A DNA stretch of 64,000 nucleotides from Amblyomma americanum (lineage: Eukaryota; Arthropoda; Arachnida; Ixodida; Ixodidae). How positions within the stretch are numbered: position 1 is the first letter of the stretch; each line of letters begins with the position of its first letter. Both the position numbers and the translations under genes were made by a program. The stretch covers positions 187,361,806 to 187,425,805 of the forward strand of contig NC_135502.1 of the NCBI RefSeq assembly GCF_052857255.1, in the 5' to 3' direction. The notes under the pieces are model-generated. The model made no database searches and was not told the DNA's origin. It saw nothing but the letters and a program-made list of their open reading frames with translations. Below are positions 49,760-61,420 of this stretch, piece by piece.

Positions 49760-52700
49760 CATGAAAGCTAGACCTGCACCACGAGCAGCATGAAGGCGCG
49801 TTTGAACAGCCAGAACCACCTCTTTAGTACCGACGTTTTGAGCGAAGGAGTCCAATTTCAACAAAACAAATACGTCCAGCGATGCGCGCACCATGAAAGC
49901 TGGACCTGCACCACTAGCAGCATGAACGGGCGCCAGAACAGCGAGAACCGCCTCTTTAGTACCGAGTGTTTAAGCGAAGAAGTCCAATTGCAACAAAATA
50001 AATACGTCCAGCGATGCGCGCACCATGAAAGCTGGACCTGCACCACGAGCAGCATGAACGGGCGCTTGAACAGCGAGAACCGCCTCTTTAGTACCGAGTT
50101 TTTGAGCGAAGGAGTCCAATTGCAACAAAACAATTACGTCCAGCGATGCGCGCACCATGAAAGCTAGACCTGCACCACGAGCAGCATGAACCGGCGCTGG
50201 AACAGTGAGAACCGCCTCTTTAGTACCGAGTTTTTGTGCGCAGGAGTCCAATTGCAACAAAACAAATACGTCCAGCGATGCGCGCACCATGAAAGCTGGA
50301 CCTGCACCACGAGCAGAATGAACGGGTTCTTGAACAGCGAGAACCGCCTCTTTAGTACCGAGTTCTTGAGCGAAGGAATCCAATTGCAACAAAACAAATA
50401 CGTCTTGCGGTGTGCGTACCATGAAAGCTAGACCTGCACCACGAGCAGCATGAACGGGCGCTTGAACAGCGAGAACCGCCCCTTTCGTACCCAGTTTTTG
50501 AGCGAAGGAGTCCCATTGCAACAAAACAAATACGTCCATCGATGCGCGCACCATGAAAGCTAGACCTGCACCACGAGCAGCATGAGCAGGCGCTTGAACA
50601 GTGAGAACCGCCTCTTTAGTACCGAGTTTTTGGGCGAAGAATTCCAATTGCAACAAAACAAATACGTCCAGCCTTGCGCGCACCATGAAAGCTAGACCTG
50701 CACTACGAGCAGCATGAACGGGCGCTTGAACAGCGAGAACCGCCTCTTTAGTACCGAGTTTTTGAGCGAAGGAGTCCAATTGCAACAAAACAAATACGTC
50801 CAGAGTTGCGCGCACAATGAAAGCTAGACCTGCACCACGAGCAGCATGAACGGGCGCTTGAACAGCGAGAACCGCCTCTTTTGTACCGAGTTTTTGAGCG
50901 AAGGAGTCCAATTGCAACAAAACAAATACGTCCAGCGTTGCGCGCACCATGAAAGCTAGACTTGCACCACGAGCAGCATGAACAGGCGCTTGAACAGCGA
51001 GAACCGCCTCGTTAGTACCAACTTTTTGAGCGAAGCAGTCCAATTGCAACAAAACAAATACGTCCAGCGATGCGCGCACCATGAAATCTAGACCTGCACC
51101 ACGAGCAGCATGAACGCGCGCTTGAACAGCGAGAACCACCTCTTCAGTACCGAGATTTTGAGCGAAGGAGTCGAATTTCAACAAAACAAATACGTCCAGG
51201 GATGCGCGCACCATGAAAGTTGGACCTGCACCACTCGCAGCATGAACGGGCGCCAGAACAGCGAGAACCGCCTCTTTAGTACCGAGTTTTTAAGCGAAGA
51301 ATTCCAACTGCAACAAAACAAATACGTCCAGCGATGCGCGCACCATGAAAGCTAGACCTGCACCACTAGCAGCATGAACGGGCGCAGAACAACGAGAACT
51401 GCCACTTTAGTATCGAGTTTTTGACCGAAGGAGTCCAATTGCAAAAAAAACAAATACGTCCAGACTTTCCCGCACCATGAAAGCTAGACCTGCACTACGA
51501 GCAGCATGAACGGGCGCTTGAACAGCGAGAACCGCCTCTTTAGTACCGAGTTTTTGAGCGAACGTGTCCAATTGCAACAAAACAAATACGTCCGGCGATG
51601 CGCGCACCATGAAAGCTGGACCTGCACCACGAGCAGAATGAACGGGTTCTTGAACAGCGAGAACCGCCTCTTTAGTACCAAGTTTTTGAGCGAAGGAGTC
51701 CAAATGCAACAAAACAAATACGTCCAGCGATGCGCGCACCAAGAAAGCTGGACCTGCACACCCAGCAGCATGAACGGGCGCTTGAACAGCGAGAACCGCC
51801 TCTTTAGTACCGATTATTTGAGCCAAGGAGTCGAATTGCAACAAAACAAATACGTCCAGCGATGCGCCCACCATGAAAGCTTGACCTGCACCACGAGCAG
51901 CACGAACGAGCACTTGAACAGCGAGAACTGCCTCTTTAGTAACGAGTTTTTGAGCCAAGGAGTCAAATTGCAACCAAACAAATACGTCCAGCGATGCGCG
52001 CAACTTGAAAGCTAGACCTGCACCACGAGCACCACGAACGGGCGCTTGAACAGCGAGAACCGCCTCTTTAGTACCGAGTTTTTGAGCGAAGGATTCCAAT
52101 TGCAACAAAACAAATACGTCCAGCGATGCGCGCACCATGAAAGCTAGACCTGCACCACGAGCAGCATTTGCGGGCTCTTGAACAGCGAGAACCGCCTCTT
52201 TAGTACCGAGTTTTTTAGCGAAGGAATCCAATTGCAACAAAACAAATATGTCTAGCGGTGTGCGTACCATGAAAGCTAGACCTGCACCACGAGCAGCATG
52301 AACGGGCGCTTGAACAGCGAGAACGGCCCGTTTAGTACCCAGTTTTTGAGCGAAGGAGTCCCATTGCAACAAAACAAATACGTCCAGCGATGCGCGCACC
52401 ATGAAAGCTAGACCTGCACCACGAGCAGCATGAACAGGCGCTTGAACAGCGAGAACCGCCTCTTTAGTACCGAGTTTTTGAGCGAAGGATTCCAATTGCA
52501 ACAAAACAAATACGTCCAGCCTTGCGCGCACCATGAAAGCTAGACCTGCACTACGAGCAGCATGAACGGGCGCTTGAACAGCGAGAACCGCCTCTTTAGT
52601 AACGAGTTTTTGAGCGAAGGAATCCAATTGCAACAAAACAAATACGTCCAGCGTTGCGCGCACAATGAAAGCTAGACCTGCACCACGAGCAGCATGAACG

Positions 52701-55567
52701 GTTCGCTTGAACAGCGAGAACCGCCTCTTTTGTACCGAGTTTTTGAGCGAAGGAGTCCAATTGCAACAATACAAATACGTCCAGCGTTGCGCGCACCATG
52801 AAAGCTAGACTTGCACCACGAGCAGCATGAACAGGCGCTTGAACAGCGAGAACCGCCTCGTTAGTACCAACTTTTTGAGCGAAGCAGTCCAATTGCAACA
52901 AAACAAATACGTCCAGCGATGCGCGCACCATGAAATCTAGACCTGCACCACGAGCAGCATGAACGCGCACTTGAACAGCGAGAACCACCTCTTCAGTACC
53001 GAGTTTTTGAGCGAAGGAGTCGAATTTCAACAAAACAAATACGTCCAGGGATGCCCGCACCATGAAAGCTGGACCTGCACCACTAGCAGCATGAACGGGC
53101 GCCAGAACAGCGAGAACCGCCTCTTTAGTACCGAGTTTTTAAGCGAAGAAGTCCAACTGCAACAAAACAAATACGTCCAGCGATGCGCGCACCATGAAAT
53201 CTAGACCTGCACCACTAGCAGCATGAACGGGCGCAGAACAACGAGAACCGCCTCTTTAGTACCGAGTTTTTGAGCGAAGGAGTCCAATTGCAACAAAACA
53301 AATACGTCCAGCGATGCGCGCACCTTGAAATCTAGACCTGCACCACGAGCAGCTTGAACGGGCGCTTGAACAGCGAGAACTGCCTCTTTAGTACCGAGTT
53401 TTTGAGCGAAGGAGTCCAAATGCAACAAAACGAATACGTCTAGCGGTGTGCGTACCATGAAAGCTAGACCTGCACCACGAGCAGCTTGAACGGGCGCTTG
53501 AACAGCGAGAACTGCCACTTTAGTATCGAGTTTTTGACCGAAGGAGTCCAATTGCAACAAAACAAATACGTCCAGCCTTGCGCGCACCATGAAAGCTAGA
53601 CCTGCACTACGAGCAGCATGAACGGGCGCTTGAACAGCGAGAACCGCCTCTTTAGTACCGAGTTTTTGAGCGAAGGAGTCCAATTGCAACAAAACAAATA
53701 CGTCCAGCGTTGCGCGCACCATGAAAGCTAGACCTGCACTACGAGCAGCATGAACGGGCTCTTGAACCTCGAGAACCGCCTCTTTAGTACCGAGTTTTTG
53801 AGCGAACGTGTCCAATTGCAACAAAACAAATACGTCCGGCGATGCGCGCACCATGAAAGCTGGACCTGCACCACGAGCAGAACGAACGGGTTCTTGAACA
53901 GCGAGAACCGCCTCTTTAGTACCAAGTTTTTGAGCGAAGGAGTCCAATTGCAACAAAACAAATACGTCCAGCGATGCGCGTACCATGAAAGCTAGACCTG
54001 CACCACGAGCAGCATGAACGGGCGCTTGAACAGCGAGAACCGCCTTTTTAGTACCGAGTTTTTGAGCGAAGGAGTCCCATTGCAACAAAACAAATACATC
54101 CAGCGATGCGCGCACCATGAAAGCTAGACCTGCACCACGAGCAGCATGAACAGGCGCTTGAACAGCGAGAACCGCCTCTTTAGTACCGAGTTTTTGAGCG
54201 AAGGATTCCAATTGACACAAAACAAATACGTCCAGCGATGCGCGCACCATGAAAGCTAGACCTGCACCACGAGCAGCATTTACGGGCGCTTGAACAGCGA
54301 GAACCGCCTCTTTAGTACTGATTTTTTGAGCGAAGGATTCCGGTTGCAACAAAACAAATACGTCCAGCGATGCGCGCACCATGAAAGCAAGACTTGCACC
54401 ACAAGCAGCATGAACGGGCGCTTGAACAGCGCGAACCGCCTCTTTAGTACCGAGTTTTTAAGCGAAGGAGTCCAACTGCAACAAAACAAATACGTCCAGC
54501 GATACGCGCACCATGAAAGCTAGACCTGCACCACGAGCAGCATGAAGGCGCGCTTGAACAGCCAGAACCACCTCTTTAGTACCGACGTTTTGAGCGAAGG
54601 AGTCCAATTTCAACAAAACAAATACGTCCAGCGATGCGCGCACCATGAAAGCTGGACCTGCACCACTAGCAGCATGAACGGGCGCCAGAACAGCGAGAAC
54701 CGCCTCTTTAGTACCGAGTGTTTAAGCGAAGAAGTCCAACTGCAACAAAACAAATACTACCAGCGATGCGCGCACCTTGAAAGCTAGACCTGCACCCCGA
54801 GCAGCACTAACGGGCGCTTGAACAGCGAGAACCGCCACTTTAGTACCGAGATATTGAGCGAAGGAGTCCAATTGCAACAAAATAAATACGTCCAGCGATG
54901 CGCGCACCATGAAAGCTGGACCTGCACCACGAGCAGCATGAACGGGCGCTTGAACAGCGAGAACCCCCTGTTTAGTACCGAGTTTTTGAGCGAAGGAGTC
55001 CAATTGCAAAAAAACAAATACGTCCAGCGGTGCGCGCATCATGAAAGCTAGACCTGCACCACGAGCAGCATGAACGGGCGCTTGGAAAGCGAGAACCGCC
55101 TCTTTAGTACCGAGTTTTTGAGCGAAGGAGTCCAATTGCAACAAAACAATTACGTCCAGCGATGCGCGCACCATGAAAGCTAGACCTGCACCACGAGCAG
55201 CATGAACCGGCGCTTGAACAGTGAGAACCGCCTCTTTAGTACCGAGTTTTTGTGCGCAGGAGTCCAATTGCAACAAAACAAATACGTCCAGCGATGCGCG
55301 CACCATGAAAGCTGGACCTGCACCACGAGCAGAATGAACGGGTTCTTGAACAGCGAGAACCGCCTCTTTAGTACCGAGTTTTTGAGCGAAGGAATCCAAT
55401 TGCAACAAAACAAATACGTCTAGCGGTGTGCGTACCATGAAAGCTAGACCTGCACCACGAGCAGCATGAACGGGCGCTTGAACAGCGAGAACCGCCCCTT
55501 TAGTACCCAGTTTTTGAGCGAAGGAGTCCCATTGCAACAAAACAATTACGTCCATCGATGCGCGCAC
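49760..55567. repeat. 44-monomer HOR unit, copy 2 (5,808 bp)
   Basis: Near-perfect duplicate of 43,952-49,759, including its indels. The only difference I noticed is A at 44,095 versus G at 49,903, though I compared by eye and may have missed others. Right after this copy the sequence matches 50,552 onward (+5,016 bp, 38 monomers), so a third, partial and more divergent copy follows. Confidence 0.92.
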
Positions 55568-56230
55568 CATGAAAGCTAGACCTGCACCACGAGCAGCATG
55601 AACAGGCGCTTGAACAGTGAGAACCGCCTCTTTAGTACCGAGTTTTTGGGCGAAGAATTCCAATTGCAACAAAACAAATACGTCCAGCCTTGCGCGCACC
55701 ATGAAAGCTAGACCTGCACTACGAGCAGCATGAACGGGCGCTTGAACAGCGAGAACCGCCTCTTTAGTACCGAGTTTTTGAGCGAAGGAGTCCAATTGCA
55801 ACAAAACAAATACGTCCAGCGTTGCGCGCACAATGAAAGCTAGACCTGCACCACGAGCAGCATGAACGGGCGCTTGAACAGCGAGAACCGCCTCTTTTGT
55901 ACCGAGATTTTGAGCGAAGGAGTCCAATTGCAACAAAACAAATACGTCCAGCGTTGCGCGCACCATGAAAGCTAGACTTGCACCACGAGCAGCATGAACA
56001 GGCGCTTGAACAGCGAGAACCGCCTCGTTAGTACCAACTTTTTGAGCGAAGCAGTCCAATTGCAACAAAACAAATACGTCCAGCGATGCGCGCACCATGA
56101 AATCTAGACCTGCACCACGAGCAGCATGAACGCGCGCTTGAACAGCGAGAACCACCTCTTCAGTACCGAGATTTTGAGCGAAGGAGTCGAATTTCAACAA
56201 AACAAATACGTCCAGGGATGCGCGCACCAT
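54722..56230 (-). other. Open frame, 502 codons, probably not a gene
   Basis: Crosses the right edge of the second 5,808-bp copy. It joins the C-terminal part seen at 48,914-49,894 to the N-terminal part seen at 44,162-45,406. The chimaera shows that these frames are reshuffled by array recombination rather than conserved end to end. Confidence 0.22.
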
Positions 56231-56789
56231 GAAAGTTGGACCTGCACCACTAGCAGCATGAACGGGCGCCAGAACAGCGAGAACCGCCTCTTTAGTACCG
56301 AGTTTTTAAGCGAAGAAGTCCAACTGCAGCAAAACAAATACGTCCAGCGATGCGCGCACCATGAAAGCTAGACCTGCACCACTAGCAGCATGAACGGGCG
56401 CAGAACAACGAGAACTGCCACTTTAGTATCGAGTTTTTGACCGAAGGAGTCCAATTGCAAAAAAACAAATACGTCCAGACTTTCCCGCACCATGAAAGCT
56501 AGACCTGCACTACGAGCAGCATGAACGGGCGCTTGAACAGCGAGAACCGCCTCAATACCGAGTTTTTGAGCGAAGGAGTCCAATTGCAACAAAACAAATA
56601 CGTCCAGCGTTGCGCGCACCATGAAAGCTAGACCTGCACTACGAGCAGCATGAACGGGCTCTTGAACCTCGAGAACCGCCTCTTTAGTACCGAGTTTTTG
56701 AGCGAACGTGTCCAATTGCAACAAAACAAATACGTCCGGCGATGCGCGCACCATGAAAGCTGGACCTGCACCACGAGCAGAATGAACGG
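55568..56789. repeat. Partial further copy, 38-monomer offset
   Basis: Matches 50,552-51,480 at +5,016 bp (for example 51,110 to 56,126), entering the 44-monomer unit six monomers in. The match extends left into 55.07-55.56 kb with slightly more divergence (GGCGCTGG versus GGCGCTTG). It includes a unique three-base deletion near 56,553 and one 131-bp monomer (near 56,396). Confidence 0.78.
56545..56565. other. Three-base deletion in a monomer
   Basis: GCCTCAATACCGAG replaces GCCTCTTTAGTACCGAG. It is the only three-base indel I found and is not propagated elsewhere. It keeps the minus-strand frame open, removing one residue from the unit (LGIEAVLAV instead of LGTKEAVLAV). Confidence 0.85.
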
Positions 56790-59382
56790 GTTCTTGAACA
56801 GCGAGAACCGCCTCTTTAGTACCGAGTTTTTGAGCGAAGGAGTCCAATTGCAACAAAACAAATACGTCCAGCGTTGCGCGCACCATGAAAACTAGACCTG
56901 CACCATGAGCAGCACGAACGGGCGCTTGAACAGCGAGAACCGCCTCTTTAGTACCGAGTTTTTGAGCCAAGGAGTCCAATTGCAACAAAACAAATACGTC
57001 CAGCGTTGCGCGCACAATGAAAGCTAGACCTGCACCACGAGCAGCATGAACGGGCGCTTGAACAGCGAGAACCGCCTCTTTTGTACCGAGTTTTTGAGCG
57101 AAGGAGTCCAATTGCAACAAAACAAATACGTCCAGCGTTGCGCGCACCATGAAAGCTAGACTTGCACCACGAGCAGCATGAACAGGCGCTTGAACAGCGA
57201 GAACCGCCTCGTTAGTACCAACTTTTTGAGCGAAGCAGTCCAATTGCAACAAAACAAATACGTCCAGCGATGCGCGCACCATGAAATCTAGACCTGCACC
57301 ACGAGCAGCATGAACGCGCGCTTGAACAGCGAGAACCACCTCTTCAGTACCGAGATTTTGAGCGAAGGAGTCGAATTTCAACAAAACAAATACGTCCAGG
57401 GATGCGCGCACCATGAAAGTTGGACCTGCACCACTAGCAGCATGAACGGGCGCCAGAACAGCGAGAACCGCCTCTTTAGTACCGAGTTTTTAAGCGAAGA
57501 AGTCCAACTGCAACAAAACAAATACGTCCAGCGATGCGCGCACCATGAAAGCTAGACCTGCACCACTAGCAGCATGAACGGGCGCAGAACAACGAGAACC
57601 GCCTCTTTAGTACCGAGTTTTTGAGCGAAGGAGTCCAATTGCAACAAAACAAATACGTCCAGCGATGCGCGCACCTTGAAATCTAGACCTGCACCACGAG
57701 CAGCTTGAACGGGCGCTTGAACAGCGAGAACTGCCACTTTAGTATCGAGTTTTTGACCGAAGGAGTCCAATTGCAACAAAACAAATACGTCTAGCCTTGC
57801 GCGCACCATGAAAGCTAGACCTGCACTACGAGCAGCATGAACGGGCGCTTGAACAGCGAGAACCGCCTCTTTATTACCGAGTTTTTGTGCGAAGGAGTCC
57901 AATTGCAACAAAACAAATACGTCCAGCCTTGCGCGCACCATGAAAGCTAGACCTGCACTACGAGCAGCATGAACGGGCTCTTGAACCTCGAGAACCGCTT
58001 CTTTAGTACCGAGTTTTTGAGCTAACGTGTCCAATTGCCACAAAACAAATACGTCCGGCGATGCGCGCTCTATGAAAGCTGGACCTGCACCACGAGCAGA
58101 ACGAACGGGTTCTTGAACAGCGAGAACCGCCTCTTTAGTACCAAGTTTTTGAGCGAAGGAGTCCAATTGCAACAAAACAAATACGTCCAGCGATGCGCGT
58201 ACCATGAAAGCTAGACCTGCACCACGAGCAGCATGAACGGGCGCTTGAACAGCGAGAACCGCCTTTTTAGTACCGAGTTTTTGAGCGAAGGAGTCCCATT
58301 GCAACAAAACAAATACGTCCAGCGATGCGCGCACCATGAAAGCTAGACCTGCACCACGAGCAGCATGAACAGGCGCTTGAACAGCGAGAACCGCCTCTTT
58401 AGTACCGAGTTTTTGAGCGAAGGATTCCAATTGACACAAAACAAATACGTCCAGCGATGCGCGCACCATGAAAGCTAGACCTGCACCACGAGCAGCATTT
58501 ACGTGCGCTTGAACAGCGAGAACCGCCTCTTTAGTACCGATTTTTTGAGCGAAGGATTCCGATTGCAACAAAACAAATACGTCCAGCGATGCGCGCACCA
58601 TGAAAGCTAGACTTGCACCACGAGCAGCATGAACGGGCGCTTGAACAGCGCGAACCGCCTCTTTAGTTTCGAGTTTTTGAGCGAAGGAGTCCAATTTCAA
58701 CAAAACAAATACGTCCAGCGATGCGCGCACCATGAAAGCTGGACCTGCACCACTAGCAGCATGAACGGGCGCCAGAACAGCGAGAACCGCCTCTTTAGTA
58801 CCGAGTGTTTAAGCGAAGAAGTCCAACTGCAACAAAACAAATACGACCAGCGATGCGCGCACCTTGAAAGCTAGACCTGCACCCCGAGCAGCACTAACGG
58901 GCGCTTGAACAGCGAGAACCGCCACTTTAGTACCGAGTTATTGAGCGAAGGAGTCCAATTGCAACAAAATAAATACGTCCAGCGATGCGCGCACCATGAA
59001 AGCTGGACCTGCACCACGAGCAACATGAACGGGCGCTTGAACAGCGAGAACCCCCTGTTTAGTACCGAGTTTTTGAGCGAAGGAGTCCAATTGCAAAAAA
59101 ACAAATACGTCCAGCGGTGCGCGCATCATGAAAGCTAGACCTGCACCACGAGCAGCATGAACGGGCGCTTGGACAGCGAAAACCGCCTCTTTAGTACCGA
59201 GTTTTTGAGCGAAGGAGTCCAATTGCAACAAAACAATTACGTCCAGCGATGCGCGCACCATGAAAGCTAGACCTGCACCACGAGCAGCATGAACCGGCGC
59301 TTGAACAGCGAGAACCGCCTCTTTAGTACCGAGTTTTTGTGCGCAGGAGTCCAATTGCAACAAAACAAATACGTCCAGCGAT
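56790..59382. repeat. 35-monomer-period HOR, copy 1
   Basis: Recurs at +4,618 bp (35 monomers minus 2). Landmarks are 56,883 to 61,501, 57,310 to 61,928, 58,629 to 63,247 and 58,905 to 63,523. Distinctive shared marks are AGTTTCGAG (near 58,665 and 63,283), ATTTACGTGCGC and TTATTACCGAG. Single-base differences include CTCTATGAAAG near 58,069 here versus CACCATGAAAG in copy 2. Confidence 0.84.
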
Positions 59383-61407
59383 GCGCGCACCATGAAAGCT
59401 AGACCTGCACCCCGAGCAGCATGAACGGGCGCTTGAACAGCGAGAACCGCCACTTTAGTACCGAGTTATTGAGCGAAGGAGTCCAATTGCAACAAAATAA
59501 ATACGTCCAGCGATGCGCGCACCATGAAAGCTGGACCTGCACCACGAGCAGCATGAACGGGCGCTTGAACAGCGAGAACCCCCTGTTTAGTACCGAGTTT
59601 TTGACCGAAGGAGTCCAATTGCAACAAAACAAATACGTCCAGCGTTGCGCGCACCATGAAAGCTAGACTTGCACCACGAGCAGCATGAACAGGCGCTTGA
59701 ACAGCGAGAACCGCCTCGTTAGTACCAACTTTTTGAGCGAAGCAGTCCAATTGCAACAAAACAAATACGTCCAGCGATGCGCGCACCATGAAATCTAGAC
59801 CTGCACCACGAGCAGCATGAACGCGCGCTTGAACAGCGAGAACCACCTCTTCAGTACCGAGATTTTGAGCGAAGGAGTCGAATTTCAACAAAACAAATAC
59901 GTCCAGGGATGCGCGCACCATGAAAGTTGGACCTGCACCACTAGCAGCATGAACGGGCGCCAGAACAGCGAGAACCGCCTCTTTAGTACCGAGTTTTTAA
60001 GCGAAGAAGTCCAACTGCAACAAAACAAATACGTCCAGCGATGCGCGCACCATGAAAGCTAGACCTGCACCACTAGCAGCATGAACGGGCGCAGAACAAC
60101 GAGAACTGCCACTTTAGTATCGAGTTTTTGACCGAAGGAGTCCAATTGCAAAAAAACAAATACGTCCAGACTTTCCCGCACCATGAAAGCTAGACCTGCA
60201 CTACGAGCAGCATGAAAGGGCGCTTGAACAGCGAGAACCGCCTCTTTAGTACCGAGTTTTTGAGCGAAGGAGTCCAATTGCAACAAAACAAATACGTCCA
60301 GCGTTGCGCGCACCATGAAAGCTAGACCTGCACTACGAGCAGCATGAACGGGCTCTTGAACCTCGAGAACCGCCTCTTTAGTACCGAGTTTTTGAGCGAA
60401 CGTGTCCAATTGCAACAAAACAAATACGACCGGCGATGCGCGCACCATGAAAGCTGGACCTGCACCACGAGCAGAATGAACGGGTTCTTGAACAGCGAGA
60501 ACCGCCTCTTTAGTACCAAGTTTTTGAGCGAAGGAGTCCAAATGCAACAAAACAAATACGTCCAGCGATGCGCGCACCATGAAAGCTAGACCTGCACCAC
60601 GAGCAGCATAAACGGGCGCTTGAACAGCGAGAACTGCCTCTTTAGTACCGAGTTTTTGAGCGAAGGAGTCCAATTGCAACAAAACGATTACGTCTAGCGG
60701 TGTGCGTACCATGAAAGCTAGACCTGCACCACGGGCAGCTTGAACGGGCGCTTGAACAGCGAGAAACGCCACTTTATTATCGAGTTTTTGAGCGACGGAG
60801 TCCAATTGCAACAAAACAAATACGTCCAGCGTTGCGCGCACCATGAAAGCTAGACCTGCACTACGAGCAGCATGAACGGGCGCTTGAACAGCGAGAACCG
60901 CCTCTTTAGTACCGAGTTTTTGAGCGAAGGAGTCCAATTGCAACAAAACAAATACGTCCAGCGTTGCGCGCACCAAGAAAGCTGGACCTGCACACCCAGC
61001 AGCATGAACGGGCGCTTGAACAGCGAGAACCGCCTCTTTAGTACCGATTATTTGAGCCAAGGAGTCGAATTGCAACAAAACAAATACGTCCAGCGATGCG
61101 CCCACCATGAAAGCTTGACCTGCACCACGAGCAGCACGAACGGGCACTTGAACAGCGAGAACTGCCTCTTTAGTACCGAGTTTTTGAGCCAAGGAGTCAA
61201 ATTGCAACCAAATAAATACGTCCAGCGATGCGCGCAACTTGAAAGCTAGACCTGCACCACAAATAGCATGAACGGGCGCTTGAACAGCGAGGACCGCCTC
61301 TTTAGTACCGAGTTTTTGAGCCAAGGAGTCAAATTGCAACCAAATAAATACGTCCAGCGATGCGCGCAACTTGAAAGCTAGACCTGCACCACAAATAGCA
61401 TGAACGG
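59383..61407. repeat. Segment between the two 35-monomer-period copies
   Basis: Satellite only. It carries an anchor cassette at 59,817, a 131-bp monomer near 60,087 and a run (60.1-61.2 kb) resembling 40.3-41.3 kb and 11.0-11.6 kb. A single-monomer duplication near 61.2 kb is listed separately. Confidence 0.75.
60835..60966. repeat. Representative near-consensus 132-bp monomer
   Basis: This copy is close to the consensus and serves as a reference. Within the monomer, a GCGCGC core bridges the junction (base 132 to base 5). CACCATGAAAGC follows, then an ATG at 38-40, AACGGGCGCTTGAACAGCGAG around 41-61, a T5 run near 83-87, the palindrome CAATTG at 101-106, and an A-rich stretch near 109-119. 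A typical unit has 41 A, 36 C, 33 G and 22 T (52% GC), with 11 CpG against about 9 expected. Frequent variants are CTAG to CTGG near base 17, CGAGCAG to CTAGCAG, GGGCGC to GGGCTC, GAGC to GACC after the T run, and GCGATG to GCGTTG or GCCTTG at the end. Typing these sites is what reveals the higher-order structure. Confidence 0.95.
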
Positions 61408-61420
61408 GCGCTTGAACAGC
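61164..61420. repeat. Single-monomer tandem duplication
   Basis: Two adjacent monomers share rare marks AGCCAAGGAGTCAAATTG, CAACCAAATAAATACG, GCGCAACTTG and CACAAATAGC exactly 132 bp apart. They differ at one visible base (GAGGACC versus GAGAACC). The related locus near 41.2-41.4 kb has these marks once only, so the duplication arose locally. It is the smallest and clearest unequal-exchange product in the window. Confidence 0.85.
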
